Of a stretch of DNA of 54,700 bases, positions 42,809-51,867 are shown in pieces. Every line of letters begins with the position of its first letter. Within the stretch, counting starts at the first letter, position 1. The stretch is from Leptolyngbya sp. Heron Island J (lineage in GTDB: Bacteria; Cyanobacteriota; Cyanobacteriia; Phormidesmidales; Phormidesmidaceae): NCBI RefSeq assembly GCF_000482245.1, contig NZ_AWNH01000030.1, forward strand, positions 1 through 54,700, given 5' to 3'. The notes under the pieces were generated by a model. It did not search any database. It was not told the DNA's origin and saw nothing but the letters and a program-made list of their open reading frames with translations. Position numbers and translations under genes: made by a program.

Positions 42809-43858
42809 ATGAAGTTGACTATTAGCATCGGCATCTTAGCCTATAATGAAGCTGATTCTATTAATAAAACTCTGCAATCATTGTCCAATCAATCAATCTT
42901 TAACGAAACAAATTTAGATTGGGATATTGAAATTATTATAGTTCCTAATGGATGTACGGACAGTACTGCAGAAGTTGCAAAAAAAACTCTGAATCAGATT
43001 ACATCTAATCAAATTAAAAGAAAGCGATTTTCCTGGAAAGTGTGTGAACTCGCACAAGCAGGTAAAGCAAGGGCCTGGAATTCCTATGTTCATGATTTTT
43101 CTAATGCTGCTGCTGATTATTTAATTTTGATGGATGCTGATATCCAATTTATTGAAGAAACAACTCTTCAAAATTTGATATTAGCCCTAGAAACCAATTC
43201 TAATGCGAGTATCTCCACAGATAAGCCTGTAAAGGATGTACTCTTAAAACCAAATAAAAACTTGATTGAGCGTTTATCAGCTTTAGCTTCAGGCGTATCT
43301 GGAGCTTCAGTTGATGAAGTCTGGATCTGCGGTCAACTTTACTGTGCTCGGACACTCGTGCTCCGCCGTATCACAATACCTTTAGGTGTTGAAATGGATG
43401 ATGGTTATCTTTGGGAGATGACTGTTACTGATATGTTAACAACTTCTAGAAACCTCAAACGCGTTGTCCGTGCTAAAGATGCTTCGCACAGTTTCCAAGC
43501 ATATACAGACTTAACAACTTTGTTAAGTCATGAGAAATGGTTAATTGTTTCTGACACAATTAATTCATTCATCTTTGATTACTTAAAAGCCAGTAATCGT
43601 ATTGGCGAAGACTTGAGTTTGGTAATACAGAAAAACAATGATTCTAATCCAGATTGGGTAGCAAATCTAGTGCGAACTAGAGTATCTTCAATGGGTAGAT
43701 GGGTGATTCCAAACTGGTTTCTATATCGAAGATTTAAAAGCCTGAAGAATTATAGCCTATTCAAACTTTTTTGGATGCTTCCAATTGCTCTAATGGCTTT
43801 TCTTGTTGATATGTTTATCTCTACGCTAGCAAACTCAGCGCTGCATCGAAAGGCATAG
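42809..43858 (+). CDS. GT2-family glycosyltransferase with C-terminal membrane segment
   Basis: This 349-aa GT-A enzyme has the N-terminal SIGILAYNEADSINKTLQSL, IEIIIVPNGCTDSTAEVAK, the AQAGKARAWN loop and the metal-binding ILMDADIQF. Towards the C-terminus VEMDDGYLWEM supplies the catalytic ED-type acid. A hydrophobic stretch near the end (LFKLFWMLPIALMAFLVDMF) suggests attachment to the membrane. It is the second GT2 gene of the cluster and shows little similarity to the first beyond the fold. Gaps of about 110 and 200 bases flank it, so it may have its own promoter. Confidence 0.87.
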   Translation: MKLTISIGILAYNEADSINKTLQSLSNQSIFNETNLDWDIEIIIVPNGCTDSTAEVAKKTLNQITSNQIKRKRFSWKVCELAQAGKARAWNSYVHDFSNAAADYLILMDADIQFIEETTLQNLILALETNSNASISTDKPVKDVLLKPNKNLIERLSALASGVSGASVDEVWICGQLYCARTLVLRRITIPLGVEMDDGYLWEMTVTDMLTTSRNLKRVVRAKDASHSFQAYTDLTTLLSHEKWLIVSDTINSFIFDYLKASNRIGEDLSLVIQKNNDSNPDWVANLVRTRVSSMGRWVIPNWFLYRRFKSLKNYSLFKLFWMLPIALMAFLVDMFISTLANSALHRKA

Positions 43859-44060
43859 TCCTAACTCAAAAATAAAATGGAAGTTTAAATGCTCCATTCT
43901 ATTTTAGAAAAGTGGACGTTGCTGATCCTCGGGGTAAGTTTATCTGGGTAACACGAGTATATGAAATATCTTATAAATTGGTTTATTGCAAAAATAAGCA
44001 ACGATATAGAGCACCTTTATCGAAGTCCATTAATCACTTAGCTCTTCATTAAGTAGATAT

Positions 44061-45242
44061 ATGAAAACGTTAATTACAAGACTAAGAATCATACTTTCAA
44101 AAATTAAGACTTTATCCTTTAAGGCCTCAATTTTGATGCTTAGCTTGTTTTGGAGAAAAGCCCTAAATAGAGATCAAAGCATCGATGCCCTTAAAGAGGA
44201 TGTTGTATATAAAAAAGAAAACAAGCATATTAATATAGCCGATATAAGTTCCAATAATGGATCAAAAATATTGAACTTAGATGATTTTAAAGAGCCTCAT
44301 ATGCTCAACACAAGCAATATATATTTTGAACCTAGTTATGTTTGGAAAATAACAGAAGACAGTACGATCAAAAATCTTAGTTTAACCAGTTCAGGAATTG
44401 CAATTCTAAATCAAAAACTTCTCCTTGATTTGGATTATGGAAATATTTCTGGATATAAAGAGCTGCCATGGAAGTTTAATACTATTGAATATCCATTAGT
44501 TATAGCACCTTGGTCACACCCTACATCATTTAGTTATTTTGGATTTGTTGGATTAATACTTAGTAAGTTATGTCGAATAGAGCATGCGTTGAGTAAAAAC
44601 ATATGGAAAGACGCTAAACTTTGTTACCCACTATATAATACTCAGTACGAAAGAGATTACTTAAGTTACTTGGATATTCCAACAAGTTCAATAATTGATA
44701 CGCGAAATAAAAACATCCAAATAAAAGCAAAGTCTCTAATACTTGCAAATAATCAATCTAGGATAAATAGAATAAGTCCACAAGATATTAGCTTACTTCG
44801 TCAAAGATTTCTTCCACAGATTTCTATAAAAAGATCTGGTCGGCGACTATTTCTACCTAGGCGAGGAAAACGAGTTATTAAAAATGAATTAGAGGTTCGC
44901 AATTTACTTGAGAATGTTTTTGAATTTGAAACTGTAGAAGATGAGCATCGCAGTATTGAAGAACAAATTGCTTTATACCAAGGAGCATCAGTAATTGTAG
45001 CGCCCCATGGTGCCGGCTTAACTAATCTAATCTGGTGCCATCCTGGCACACAGGTTGTTGAATTATTCTATGGAGGCTACAGAAAAGCTGGTTTTTATTA
45101 CCTAAGTCAGGTGCTAGATCTAAACTACTCTTGTGTAATAGATGATGACTTTAGTGTTGAAAGCTTTGTTAATCAATATCATGATATGCAAGTTGACTTA
45201 CGCATTCTTAGGAATACTCTAGATAAGATTTTCAACCACTAG
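44061..45242 (+). CDS. GT61-family glycosyltransferase (DUF563)
   Basis: This 393-aa protein's C-terminal half carries the DUF563/GT61 signature: RLFLPRRGKRVIKNELEV, RSIEEQIALYQGASVIVAPH directly followed by GAGLTNLIWCHPGTQVVELF. The family transfers xylose, N-acetylglucosamine or similar sugars. The N-terminal 100 residues are poorly conserved and basic at the start. No signal peptide is convincing. It is the last recognisable transferase of the cluster and is AT-rich like the others. Confidence 0.85.
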   Translation: MKTLITRLRIILSKIKTLSFKASILMLSLFWRKALNRDQSIDALKEDVVYKKENKHINIADISSNNGSKILNLDDFKEPHMLNTSNIYFEPSYVWKITEDSTIKNLSLTSSGIAILNQKLLLDLDYGNISGYKELPWKFNTIEYPLVIAPWSHPTSFSYFGFVGLILSKLCRIEHALSKNIWKDAKLCYPLYNTQYERDYLSYLDIPTSSIIDTRNKNIQIKAKSLILANNQSRINRISPQDISLLRQRFLPQISIKRSGRRLFLPRRGKRVIKNELEVRNLLENVFEFETVEDEHRSIEEQIALYQGASVIVAPHGAGLTNLIWCHPGTQVVELFYGGYRKAGFYYLSQVLDLNYSCVIDDDFSVESFVNQYHDMQVDLRILRNTLDKIFNH

Positions 45243-45350
45243 CAATATGAGCAATAGAGTATTCTTAAAATTACAGATCTCTATCTTTTCTCTAATGGTT
45301 GATGTTTGATCGTTTCTCATCTAGCCAACAACATTCAAGAAATAGTCCCT

Positions 45351-46052
45351 ATGTTAAAAATTCCTCAATCTTTTTCGTCAAGAAAAGCAAGTTTTATTCT
45401 AGCAGGAATATATCTACTCGTTATAGCTTTAATAGTCTTAATATGGCTGCAACCACTAATCTCACCAGAAATATTATTGAGAGATGTCTTTACGCTTGCA
45501 GACGTCCCTCCATACTACGGTTTACTTTCAAATTGTGGTGTATTTCTGTGGTGCATAACAGCATCAGTTAATTTATTTAGCGCAGTTATCTTGTCTTATG
45601 CTAAAAGAGAGCGAGAATTTTCTCTGTTGCTACTATTTTTTGGCCTAATTAGCTTAATACTCATGCTAGATGATGGCCTTTTACTGCATGAGAGTGTTGT
45701 TCCAAAAATATTAGAGAATATTCTTTCTTATGACACAGCTGAGACGCTTTTACCTTTGGCTTATGGAAGTGCAATGATATATTCCTTGCTTAGATTCCAT
45801 AAAACGATTCGAAATACTGACTATAAATTTCTTTTTCTGGCTCTACTGTTCTTGTTTTCTTCGTTGGTTGTCGATCACCTCATACCCTTACCAGATGGGA
45901 GAAAGTATTGGTTAAGAGACGGAGAAAATTTTTTGATAGAAGATGGACTTAAACTGTTGGGAATTGTGACCTGGGCATTCTACTTTATTCAAACTAGTTT
46001 TAGTCGTATCGTGTCTCTGACAGGGCATATGAAAGCTGATAGCCTAAAATGA
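45351..46052 (+). CDS. Polytopic membrane protein of unknown function
   Basis: This 233-aa protein has about six or seven hydrophobic helices. It has paired acidic/histidine motifs near membrane borders: LDDGLLLHE, then SSLVVDHLIPLPDG and IEDGLKLLGIVTW. Intramembrane Asp/His/Glu patterns like these occur in membrane hydrolases, but I cannot assign a family. The ATG at 45351 is chosen; the frame opens at a TTG at 45306, and a second overlapping frame at 45299-45571 is a shadow. As the last gene of the island it may modify or help export the polysaccharide. Confidence 0.6.
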   Translation: MLKIPQSFSSRKASFILAGIYLLVIALIVLIWLQPLISPEILLRDVFTLADVPPYYGLLSNCGVFLWCITASVNLFSAVILSYAKREREFSLLLLFFGLISLILMLDDGLLLHESVVPKILENILSYDTAETLLPLAYGSAMIYSLLRFHKTIRNTDYKFLFLALLFLFSSLVVDHLIPLPDGRKYWLRDGENFLIEDGLKLLGIVTWAFYFIQTSFSRIVSLTGHMKADSLK

Positions 46053-46503
46053 ACTGTATCAAGAATAAGTAAAGAGAAGCTTAGCTAAATCGTCCCAACA
46101 CCACCATGGCTAACCCCCACCCCCACTCCTCACTCACGAACGCCTGCAGCAGATGATCGACACCAGCATCCAAAAGGCGATCGCACGGCATGAGTTACAG
46201 TTTTCACTCTATGGACGGGTATGACTAGATGTTGATGTGCACAAACAGCCCGTAAACTTTCCCTCATTGAATGTGATATCATTGGCGCTCAGCCAAAAAG
46301 TCACACGAAAAGCGAGCTGCATTTGAGCCAAATCGCTAGATGGGCGATTGTGAGGAAGCACAAAAACTCTCAGTAGCCCTTGGCGAGTTTGACTGACCTC
46401 AAACGATTTTGCAAGCATGCCTACAGAAGGCTGATGAAGCATAAAGCATAGAAATTTTAAGGTCAAGATCATGCTGCCTCTAGATGGGCAGACTTGCTTA
46501 TTC
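46053..46503. other. Right border of the island, decayed sequence
   Basis: At about 46100 base composition returns to the backbone type and a HIP1 site appears (46180). A short plus-strand frame ends at TGA 46221-46223 and reads LTHERLQQMIDTSIQKAIAR; ATG GCT AAC CCC CAC just upstream is in another frame, so this looks like a broken small gene. A minus-strand frame of 87 codons (46209-46472, RQGLLRVFVLPHNRPSSDLA...) is protein-like but has no family match and no ribosome binding site. Confidence 0.35.
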
Positions 46504-47172
46504 CTATGCCTGTTGCAAAATCGTTATAAACTCATTCGCGTCGAAGAGTCCTTGTTTGGGATAACGTCCTTGTTTGTGGGATTTAAGGTAAACGTATTTA
46601 CAACAGATTTCCTGAAAGAGCGTTATATCATCGATCTTCCAGCCCTGTAGACAAGCACCTGTCAGCTCAGATTTTGAGAAATTGCTTCTCAGTGCTTTTG
46701 CATGGCTGAGGTTAGCGTTTCTGAGATTGGCTCCCGTCAAATCGGTGTCACTCAAATTCGCAGACTGTAGGTTGGCCTCAATTAAATAGGCCCTTTGTAA
46801 GTTGGCGTCACTCAGATTAGCCTGACTTAGGTTAGCCCCGCTCAGGTTGGCAGCGTAAAAATTAGCTCTACTTAGATCGGCTCTACTGAGGCAAGTACCA
46901 CTCAGATTAGCGTCACTGAAGACAGTGTCCTTGAGATTGGCTCTGCGCAGATCCCCGTGACTTAGGTTTGCGGCATGTAAATGGGCTTGACTCAGATTAG
47001 CTCGACACAGGCTAGCCCGAAATAAGTTGGCTCCAGATAAATTAGCTTGACTGAGATGAGCGTCAGCGAGATTGGCTCCGCAAAGGTCTGGAGTCACATT
47101 GGGATGATTTGCCCGCCATTGATTCCAGGTTGATATGCCTTGCCGGAGTATTTGTATATGTCCTAATGCCAC
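46504..47172 (-). CDS. Pentapeptide-repeat protein
   Basis: This 222-aa protein, from about residue 28 to 175, is built of A(N/D)LSxA-type pentapeptides (GANLADAHLSQANLSGANLF and so on), about 30 units, forming a right-handed quadrilateral beta-helix. The N-terminus (HIQILRQGISTWNQWRANHP) matches the short helical cap often found in cyanobacterial members. The last 45 residues are non-repetitive (KQGRYPKQGLFDANEFITIL). The role is unknown; some relatives mimic DNA, and many cyanobacterial ones are of undefined function. No signal peptide is present, so it is cytoplasmic. It is a single gene on the minus strand. Confidence 0.88.
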   Translation of the reverse strand: MALGHIQILRQGISTWNQWRANHPNVTPDLCGANLADAHLSQANLSGANLFRASLCRANLSQAHLHAANLSHGDLRRANLKDTVFSDANLSGTCLSRADLSRANFYAANLSGANLSQANLSDANLQRAYLIEANLQSANLSDTDLTGANLRNANLSHAKALRSNFSKSELTGACLQGWKIDDITLFQEICCKYVYLKSHKQGRYPKQGLFDANEFITILQQA

Positions 47173-47838
47173 GGTTCTACTCCTCAGACCTACAATTCTT
47201 CTTTTTGAAACTTAGCAAAAACGCCCGGAAGCATTTCTTTCTTACGGCTAGTATCAACGAAATTTAATGTGCAGGTCTATTACATGTAAGCACCATAAAT
47301 TGGTGTTACTCATCTACCATATCTGAGCATTCTTAGCTCTTAGGTTGTTTTTTCTCCCATTCTTTAGGAGCAAGTGTAGGGTAGAAAAGGAGGACTCTCT
47401 ATTTGAAACCCGAGTTGACCAGCTTCTAATGTCTCCTAGACTGGCCCATGATGCCCAGTCTCAACAAGCAGAAAAAATCCGAAAACGCTTACGAAAACAG
47501 CAGGACCATCTATTCACCTCTTTAAACTATCCCGATATTGAGGCGACCAATAACCAGGCAAAGCGATAATTGCGACCGGCTGTAATTAGTCGAAAACTGT
47601 CCTGTGGCAATAAGACACTTCACGGGGCAGATACTTGGGCGAACCTTGACTCCTTGGCCGCTCTACCTGTACACAACGGGGCGACTCGTTTATTGAACAG
47701 GTAGCTCATGCCATGGTGCTTAAAAAAAGCGGCTTAGGCCACGCTAAACATATACCAAGGCCTGCCCTTACAGCTGGTTACATTCAGAACATGCTCAGAG
47801 GTGATTTTAAGCCAGGTTAACTCTCTGCCTGGCTCGCT
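47173..47838. other. Intergenic region with IS66 debris
   Basis: Apart from the IS66 remnant at 47345-47704, these 660 bases hold no gene. The left 170 bases are the leader of the pentapeptide gene; the right 130 bases lead to the 3' end of the E2 gene and contain no clear terminator. Confidence 0.5.
47345..47704 (+). pseudogene. IS66-family transposase 3' remnant
   Basis: The frame encodes LFETRVDQLLMSPRLAHDAQ..., LNYPDIEATNNQAKR, then an in-frame TAA (47567-47569) where homologues have Gln, then LRPAVISRKLSCGNKT and GADTWANLDSLAA. This is the catalytic C-terminal end of IS66 transposases, where the motif EATNNQAERQLRP contains the last catalytic glutamate; here that Glu is Lys. The 5' part, the accessory genes and the terminal repeats are missing. 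Confidence 0.8.
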
Positions 47839-49119
47839 TTAAAGGGTCAAAGATTGAGGATTGTTCTCAATCAGATCTGCTAGATCCTTGAGGAAGGCAG
47901 CCCCATCCGCACCGTAGATGATGCGATGGTCACAGGTGATATTGACAGTCATCTGCTTTTTGATCCCAAACATGCCGTTCGCGTCAGCGACAACAGTAGG
48001 TTTAGCCCCGCCGATGGCCAAAATAGAACCAGTGCCGGGGGGCAGAATCGCATCAAAGCTTTCCACACCAAACATACCCAGATTAGACAGGGTAAAGGTA
48101 CCGGTGGTGTACTCCTCGGGCTGTAGCTGCTTGCTGCGGGCACGGGCAACCAGATCCTTCCAGCTGCGGGATAGAGAATAGATATCCATTTGATCGGCAC
48201 CGCGTAGGACTGGGGTAATCAACCCCCCGTCGGGCATGGCCACAGCCACAGCCACATTGATGCTGCCGTTATACTGGGTACCGGCGTCGGTGTAGCTGGC
48301 ATTGACGATGGGGTGCTTAGTCAGGGTAACGGCTACAGCCTTGGCTAGCAGACCGGTCATGGTAACGCCCTTGGGTTTGATTTGCTTATACAGAGCATCC
48401 AGGGCATCAGTGGTAATCCTATAGCTGGCGCGGAAGACAGGCACATTGAGGCTAGCGTTCATGTTACGCACAACGGCCTGCTGCATAGTGTTGAAAGGAG
48501 TCACCTGACCAGGAACCGGCGGTGGGGCGGTGGGGGCGGCAGGGATCGCAGCGGCGGCAGCGGCTGGAGCTGGGGTAGGTGCCGCTACAGGAGCGGGAGC
48601 AGTGGGTGTAGGTGTTTGACCGGCGGCTTTTTCAACGTCCTGGGCCACAATACGACCGTGGGGACCGGAACCGACCAGGGTCTTGATGTCGATTTTGAGC
48701 TGTTTGGCGAGCTTTTTGGCGCGGGGGGAGGCGATTAGACGACCGCTGGTGCTGCCATTTTGTGAGGCGACGGGAGCAGCGGCAGCGGCGACGGGTTCAG
48801 GGGCAGGGGCGGCAGCGGGAGCAGGGGCAGCAGCAGGAGCAGCGGCGGCAGCCTGCTGTTTAGCGGCTTCGATTTCGGCTTCGGTTTCGGCTAGAAGTCC
48901 GATGGCGCTGCCCACAGGAGCCACATCCCCAGCTTCAACAACGATAATAGCCAGATACCCCTCATAGAACGATTCGACGTCCATGTCGGCCTTGTCAGAC
49001 TCAACGACGACAACGGTTTCACCTTTTTCTACCTTGTCACCAGGGGCTTTTGTCCAAGAAACGATTTTTCCCTCAGTCATAGTTGAGCTAAGGGCGGGCA
49101 TGAACACTTCGCGAATCAT
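47839..49119 (-). CDS. pdhC: Dihydrolipoamide acetyltransferase, pyruvate dehydrogenase E2
   Basis: This E2 core transfers the acetyl group from lipoamide to CoA in the pyruvate dehydrogenase complex. The lipoyl domain is at 1-77 with the lipoylated lysine K43 in ESDKADM. An Ala/Pro-rich linker follows, then the E1/E3-binding domain (RLIASPRAKKLAKQLKIDI, GSGPHGRIVAQDVEKA), a second flexible linker and the catalytic domain ending in CDHRIIYGADGAAFLKDLAD. The catalytic His is present, and the Tyr in HRIIYGA is the form seen in cyanobacterial and plastid E2. The ATG at 49119 is chosen because the lipoyl domain begins there; the frame opens at 49182. The other subunits are not in the window. Confidence 0.93.
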   Translation of the reverse strand: MIREVFMPALSSTMTEGKIVSWTKAPGDKVEKGETVVVVESDKADMDVESFYEGYLAIIVVEAGDVAPVGSAIGLLAETEAEIEAAKQQAAAAAPAAAPAPAAAPAPEPVAAAAAPVASQNGSTSGRLIASPRAKKLAKQLKIDIKTLVGSGPHGRIVAQDVEKAAGQTPTPTAPAPVAAPTPAPAAAAAAIPAAPTAPPPVPGQVTPFNTMQQAVVRNMNASLNVPVFRASYRITTDALDALYKQIKPKGVTMTGLLAKAVAVTLTKHPIVNASYTDAGTQYNGSINVAVAVAMPDGGLITPVLRGADQMDIYSLSRSWKDLVARARSKQLQPEEYTTGTFTLSNLGMFGVESFDAILPPGTGSILAIGGAKPTVVADANGMFGIKKQMTVNITCDHRIIYGADGAAFLKDLADLIENNPQSLTL

Positions 49120-49230
49120 TGGGAAATTCCGGGACGGGTGGACAACAAAATATGTTAACGAACCGTAGAGGCACGCCAGCATCTTATTCTAAAAGACTTT
49201 GGGTCATTAGATTAAATGGGAACTGAAATA

Positions 49231-49262
49231 AAAAGCCCGTCGTTAATTAACGACGGGCTTTT
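49231..49262. terminator. Strong bidirectional terminator
   Basis: A perfect palindrome with arms AAAAGCCCGTCGTTAA and TTAACGACGGGCTTTT is flanked by A and T runs on the two sides. It lies just past the stop of the ylqD-like gene (minus strand) and so separates it from the E2 gene. Confidence 0.88.
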
Positions 49263-49319
49263 TAAAATTGTGGAGGGTACAAATCTAAAATATTGATGAT
49301 TTACCCAGTTGCTGCTGGT

Positions 49320-49760
49320 CTACAGCTCGCCGCGAATTTCTTCAATGACGCCATCACGAAGCAGGATTTCTACCTGCATTTTTTTGACCAGGTTATCGCC
49401 AGTGGACACCTTAAAAAAGCCATCGATTTGACCCTGGCTAACTTCCTTATTAAGTTCTAGAGTTTGAACTTGCTGCAGCTGCTGCAGTACCTGATTTTTT
49501 TGCTGCAGTAGCTTATTTTTATCTTCGTTAATCTTATTTTGGACAGCCGACATTTGCTTCTGGACCGATTCGTTAGCTTCTTGCTTTTGTAGTTCGCTTA
49601 CCATTCGCTGGCCTTGCATTTCGAGCTGCTGCAAGCGGCTGTCAATATTGTTAATCTGCTTTTGTAGCTGGTTCTGGGCTTCTTCTTTCCAGAGGGGCGT
49701 AACGACAGCCTTAACGTTGATGACTCGTTTGAGGAGAAGTTGGGATTGCGAAGCGTCCAT
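49320..49760 (-). CDS. YlqD-family coiled-coil protein
   Basis: This 146-aa cytoplasmic protein has a short N-terminal beta segment (LLLKRVINVKAVVTPLWK), a long Gln/Glu/Lys-rich coiled coil (about 30-100), and a C-terminal beta part (GDNLVKKMQVEILLRDGVIE) that resembles a small barrel. This arrangement is that of the YlqD family, present in Firmicutes and cyanobacteria and of unknown function. It is transcribed alone; a strong terminator follows. Confidence 0.75.
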   Translation of the reverse strand: MDASQSQLLLKRVINVKAVVTPLWKEEAQNQLQKQINNIDSRLQQLEMQGQRMVSELQKQEANESVQKQMSAVQNKINEDKNKLLQQKNQVLQQLQQVQTLELNKEVSQGQIDGFFKVSTGDNLVKKMQVEILLRDGVIEEIRGEL

Positions 49761-49941
49761 AGAACTACAAATAGGAGGTTTTAGAAATCAATTTCAATAG
49801 GAATATACCCCTTTCCGGTCGAAAAAAATCGATTGCAAGATTTTCTGTACTTTTAAGGAGTACTGGCGGGGGTAGGCACGCAGCGCTACCCCTAGGAAGG
49901 CTTGCCCATTGTGAATGAGGTTTTCTGGATACGGCTGGTGG

Positions 49942-51867
49942 TTATTCAAACAATCCGTCAATCACATTTTGATAATTGCGGGTGACTACCGGACGCTTGA
50001 TTTTTAGGGTTTGGGTGAGCATGCCGTTCTCGATGGAAAAGGGTTCGCTCAGCAAAGTAAAGGGTCCGATACGTTCGTCGGGGCGGTGGCCAGGTCGGGC
50101 TTTGACTTCGCGGGTGAGTTCTTGTTTGAACAGGGTTTGGACTTTGGGATTGCTGAGGGATTCAGCGGGGTTGGTTTCGTTGATGGTGATGCCCTGGGTG
50201 GCGGCCCACTGACTGAGGGCTTCGAGGTTGGGGACAATCAGGGCTCCGAGCACTTTTTGGTCCTGGCCGACAAGCATAATCTGGTCGACATATTTGCTGC
50301 GGGCGCAGGCGTTTTCGACCGGTTGGGGTTCGATGTTTTCGCCGTTGGTAAGGACGATGGTGTCTTTGGCACGACCAGTAATAATCAGATCGCCGTTGGC
50401 GGTGATTTTGCCCAGGTCGCCGGTATCAAACCAGCCGTCGGGGTCAATGGCTTTGGTGGTGGCTTCCGGGTTTTTGTAGTAGCCCTGCATTACCTGGGGA
50501 CCGCGAATCAGGACGAGACCCTGCTGGCCTTGGGGAACGTCTTGCCGGGTTTCTAAATCAACGATACGGGTTTGGGTGCCAGGCAGGGGCTGGCCGTCAG
50601 CACCACGTAGGTTTTGCCAGGGGCGACGGACATGGGTGATGGGGGACGTTTCAGTGAGGCCGTAGCCGCCGAGGATGTCGACGCCGATAATTTCGTAAAA
50701 GTCTTCGAGGTGGTCGGCAATGGAGCCGCCGCCGCTAACAACAAAGTTAATGTTGCCGCCAGTGGCTTCACGCACTTTTTTGTAGACGATGGTATCCCCC
50801 AGCTTATGGAAAGGTTTGAGCACGGCACATTGGGTGCTGGCCATGGCGCGGTCAAATCCGCCAGGTGTGTCGTTCAAACTCAGGTTATCGGCAATGCGCT
50901 TGGCGGTAATGTAGCGCTGGCTCTGATGTAGGAAAAAGTTGATTAGCTTTTGTTTGCTATCGGGCTGTTCGCGAAACTGTTTTTGGACGCCCTCATAAAT
51001 GGATTCCCACAGTCTGGGAACGCCCACCATATAGTTGGGTTTGTAGCTTTTTAGATCGCTTTTGACGTGGCGAATGCTGGTGTAGATCTGATGAACGCCC
51101 TGGGAGAGGGTGAAGTATTCAAAGGTGCGCTCGTAGCAGTGCCAGATGGGCAAGATGCTCATTACCTTGGAGCCTGGTTTAGGATGGACAACGCTACAAG
51201 CTCCCGCAATTTGCGAAAGTAGGTTGGCCTGGCTGAGCATCACCCCCTTGGGTCTGCCGGAGGTGCCGGAGGTGTACATCAGGGTGGCCAGCTGGCCACG
51301 GCTATACTCCACCGTTTGTACCTCAACCCCAGCCCCCAGCTCCATCAGCTGCTTAAAGTTGAGCAGTTTAGTGGCTGTGTCTAGCTGAGGCGTTTCATCG
51401 GATAGCAAGGCAATAAAGCGCAGATCTTTATCAGCCAAGTGGTCCGCTAGCTTAGTCAGGGTAGCTTGATCCTGCACAATGATAGCTACAGAATCGCTGT
51501 GCTCCAGGATATAACCCAGCTCATCTTTGTCTGCTTGGGAACCGCGCACGGCATCCACGGCACCGGCAGTCATGATTCCCTGATCGGCCACTAGCCACCG
51601 GGGTTGGTTATCGGAAAATAGGGCAATTTTGTCCTGGGGTTGGATACCCAGGGTTTGAAGACCCGCTGCAAACTGTTGGATCTGCTGCGCCAGTTGGCCA
51701 TAGGTCAGAGTGATCTCAGGTGTCCCGTGGGGTTCTTCCACGGCGGTCTGGTTGGGAAACCTATCGGCTACGATGGGCCAGATCTCAGCAATTGACTGGA
51801 TGTGGCTGTAGTCAATTGCTTGGGCAAGGTTGCTTTGTTCCTGGGGTGTGAGTGTGGCAGCAGTCAT
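49942..51867 (-). CDS. aas: Long-chain acyl-ACP/acyl-CoA synthetase
   Basis: This 641-aa ANL-superfamily enzyme activates free fatty acids with ATP and loads them on acyl carrier protein (the cyanobacterial Slr1609 type) or CoA. The P-loop-like motif is LATLMYTSGTSGRPKGVMLS, followed by the GYGLTETSPI motif, the GWFDTGDLGKITANGDL motif and the hinge GRAKDTIVLTNGENIEPQ with the catalytic C-terminal part after it. The IMSILPIWHCYER-like stretch (here VMSILPIWHCYER) is shared with cyanobacterial and plastid homologues. Its role is recycling of fatty acids released from membrane lipids. Start ATG at 51867. Confidence 0.9.
   Translation of the reverse strand: MTAATLTPQEQSNLAQAIDYSHIQSIAEIWPIVADRFPNQTAVEEPHGTPEITLTYGQLAQQIQQFAAGLQTLGIQPQDKIALFSDNQPRWLVADQGIMTAGAVDAVRGSQADKDELGYILEHSDSVAIIVQDQATLTKLADHLADKDLRFIALLSDETPQLDTATKLLNFKQLMELGAGVEVQTVEYSRGQLATLMYTSGTSGRPKGVMLSQANLLSQIAGACSVVHPKPGSKVMSILPIWHCYERTFEYFTLSQGVHQIYTSIRHVKSDLKSYKPNYMVGVPRLWESIYEGVQKQFREQPDSKQKLINFFLHQSQRYITAKRIADNLSLNDTPGGFDRAMASTQCAVLKPFHKLGDTIVYKKVREATGGNINFVVSGGGSIADHLEDFYEIIGVDILGGYGLTETSPITHVRRPWQNLRGADGQPLPGTQTRIVDLETRQDVPQGQQGLVLIRGPQVMQGYYKNPEATTKAIDPDGWFDTGDLGKITANGDLIITGRAKDTIVLTNGENIEPQPVENACARSKYVDQIMLVGQDQKVLGALIVPNLEALSQWAATQGITINETNPAESLSNPKVQTLFKQELTREVKARPGHRPDERIGPFTLLSEPFSIENGMLTQTLKIKRPVVTRNYQNVIDGLFE

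Larger units (their letters stand above)
32403..46052 (+). other. AT-rich exopolysaccharide island
   Basis: From just after the IS1 remnant to about 46050 the sequence is visibly richer in A and T than either flank, codons end mostly in A or T, and I find no GCGATCGC, whereas about 14 copies occur in the other 41 kb. All intact genes here are plus-strand polysaccharide genes. An IS66 remnant lies 1.3 kb beyond the right border. The pattern supports acquisition by transfer, but no attachment site or integrase is present. Confidence 0.65.

Noticed and set aside
48382-48967. Glycine- and alanine-rich frames on the plus strand over the E2 gene
   Set aside because: They mirror the Ala/Pro-rich linkers of the E2 protein on the opposite strand.
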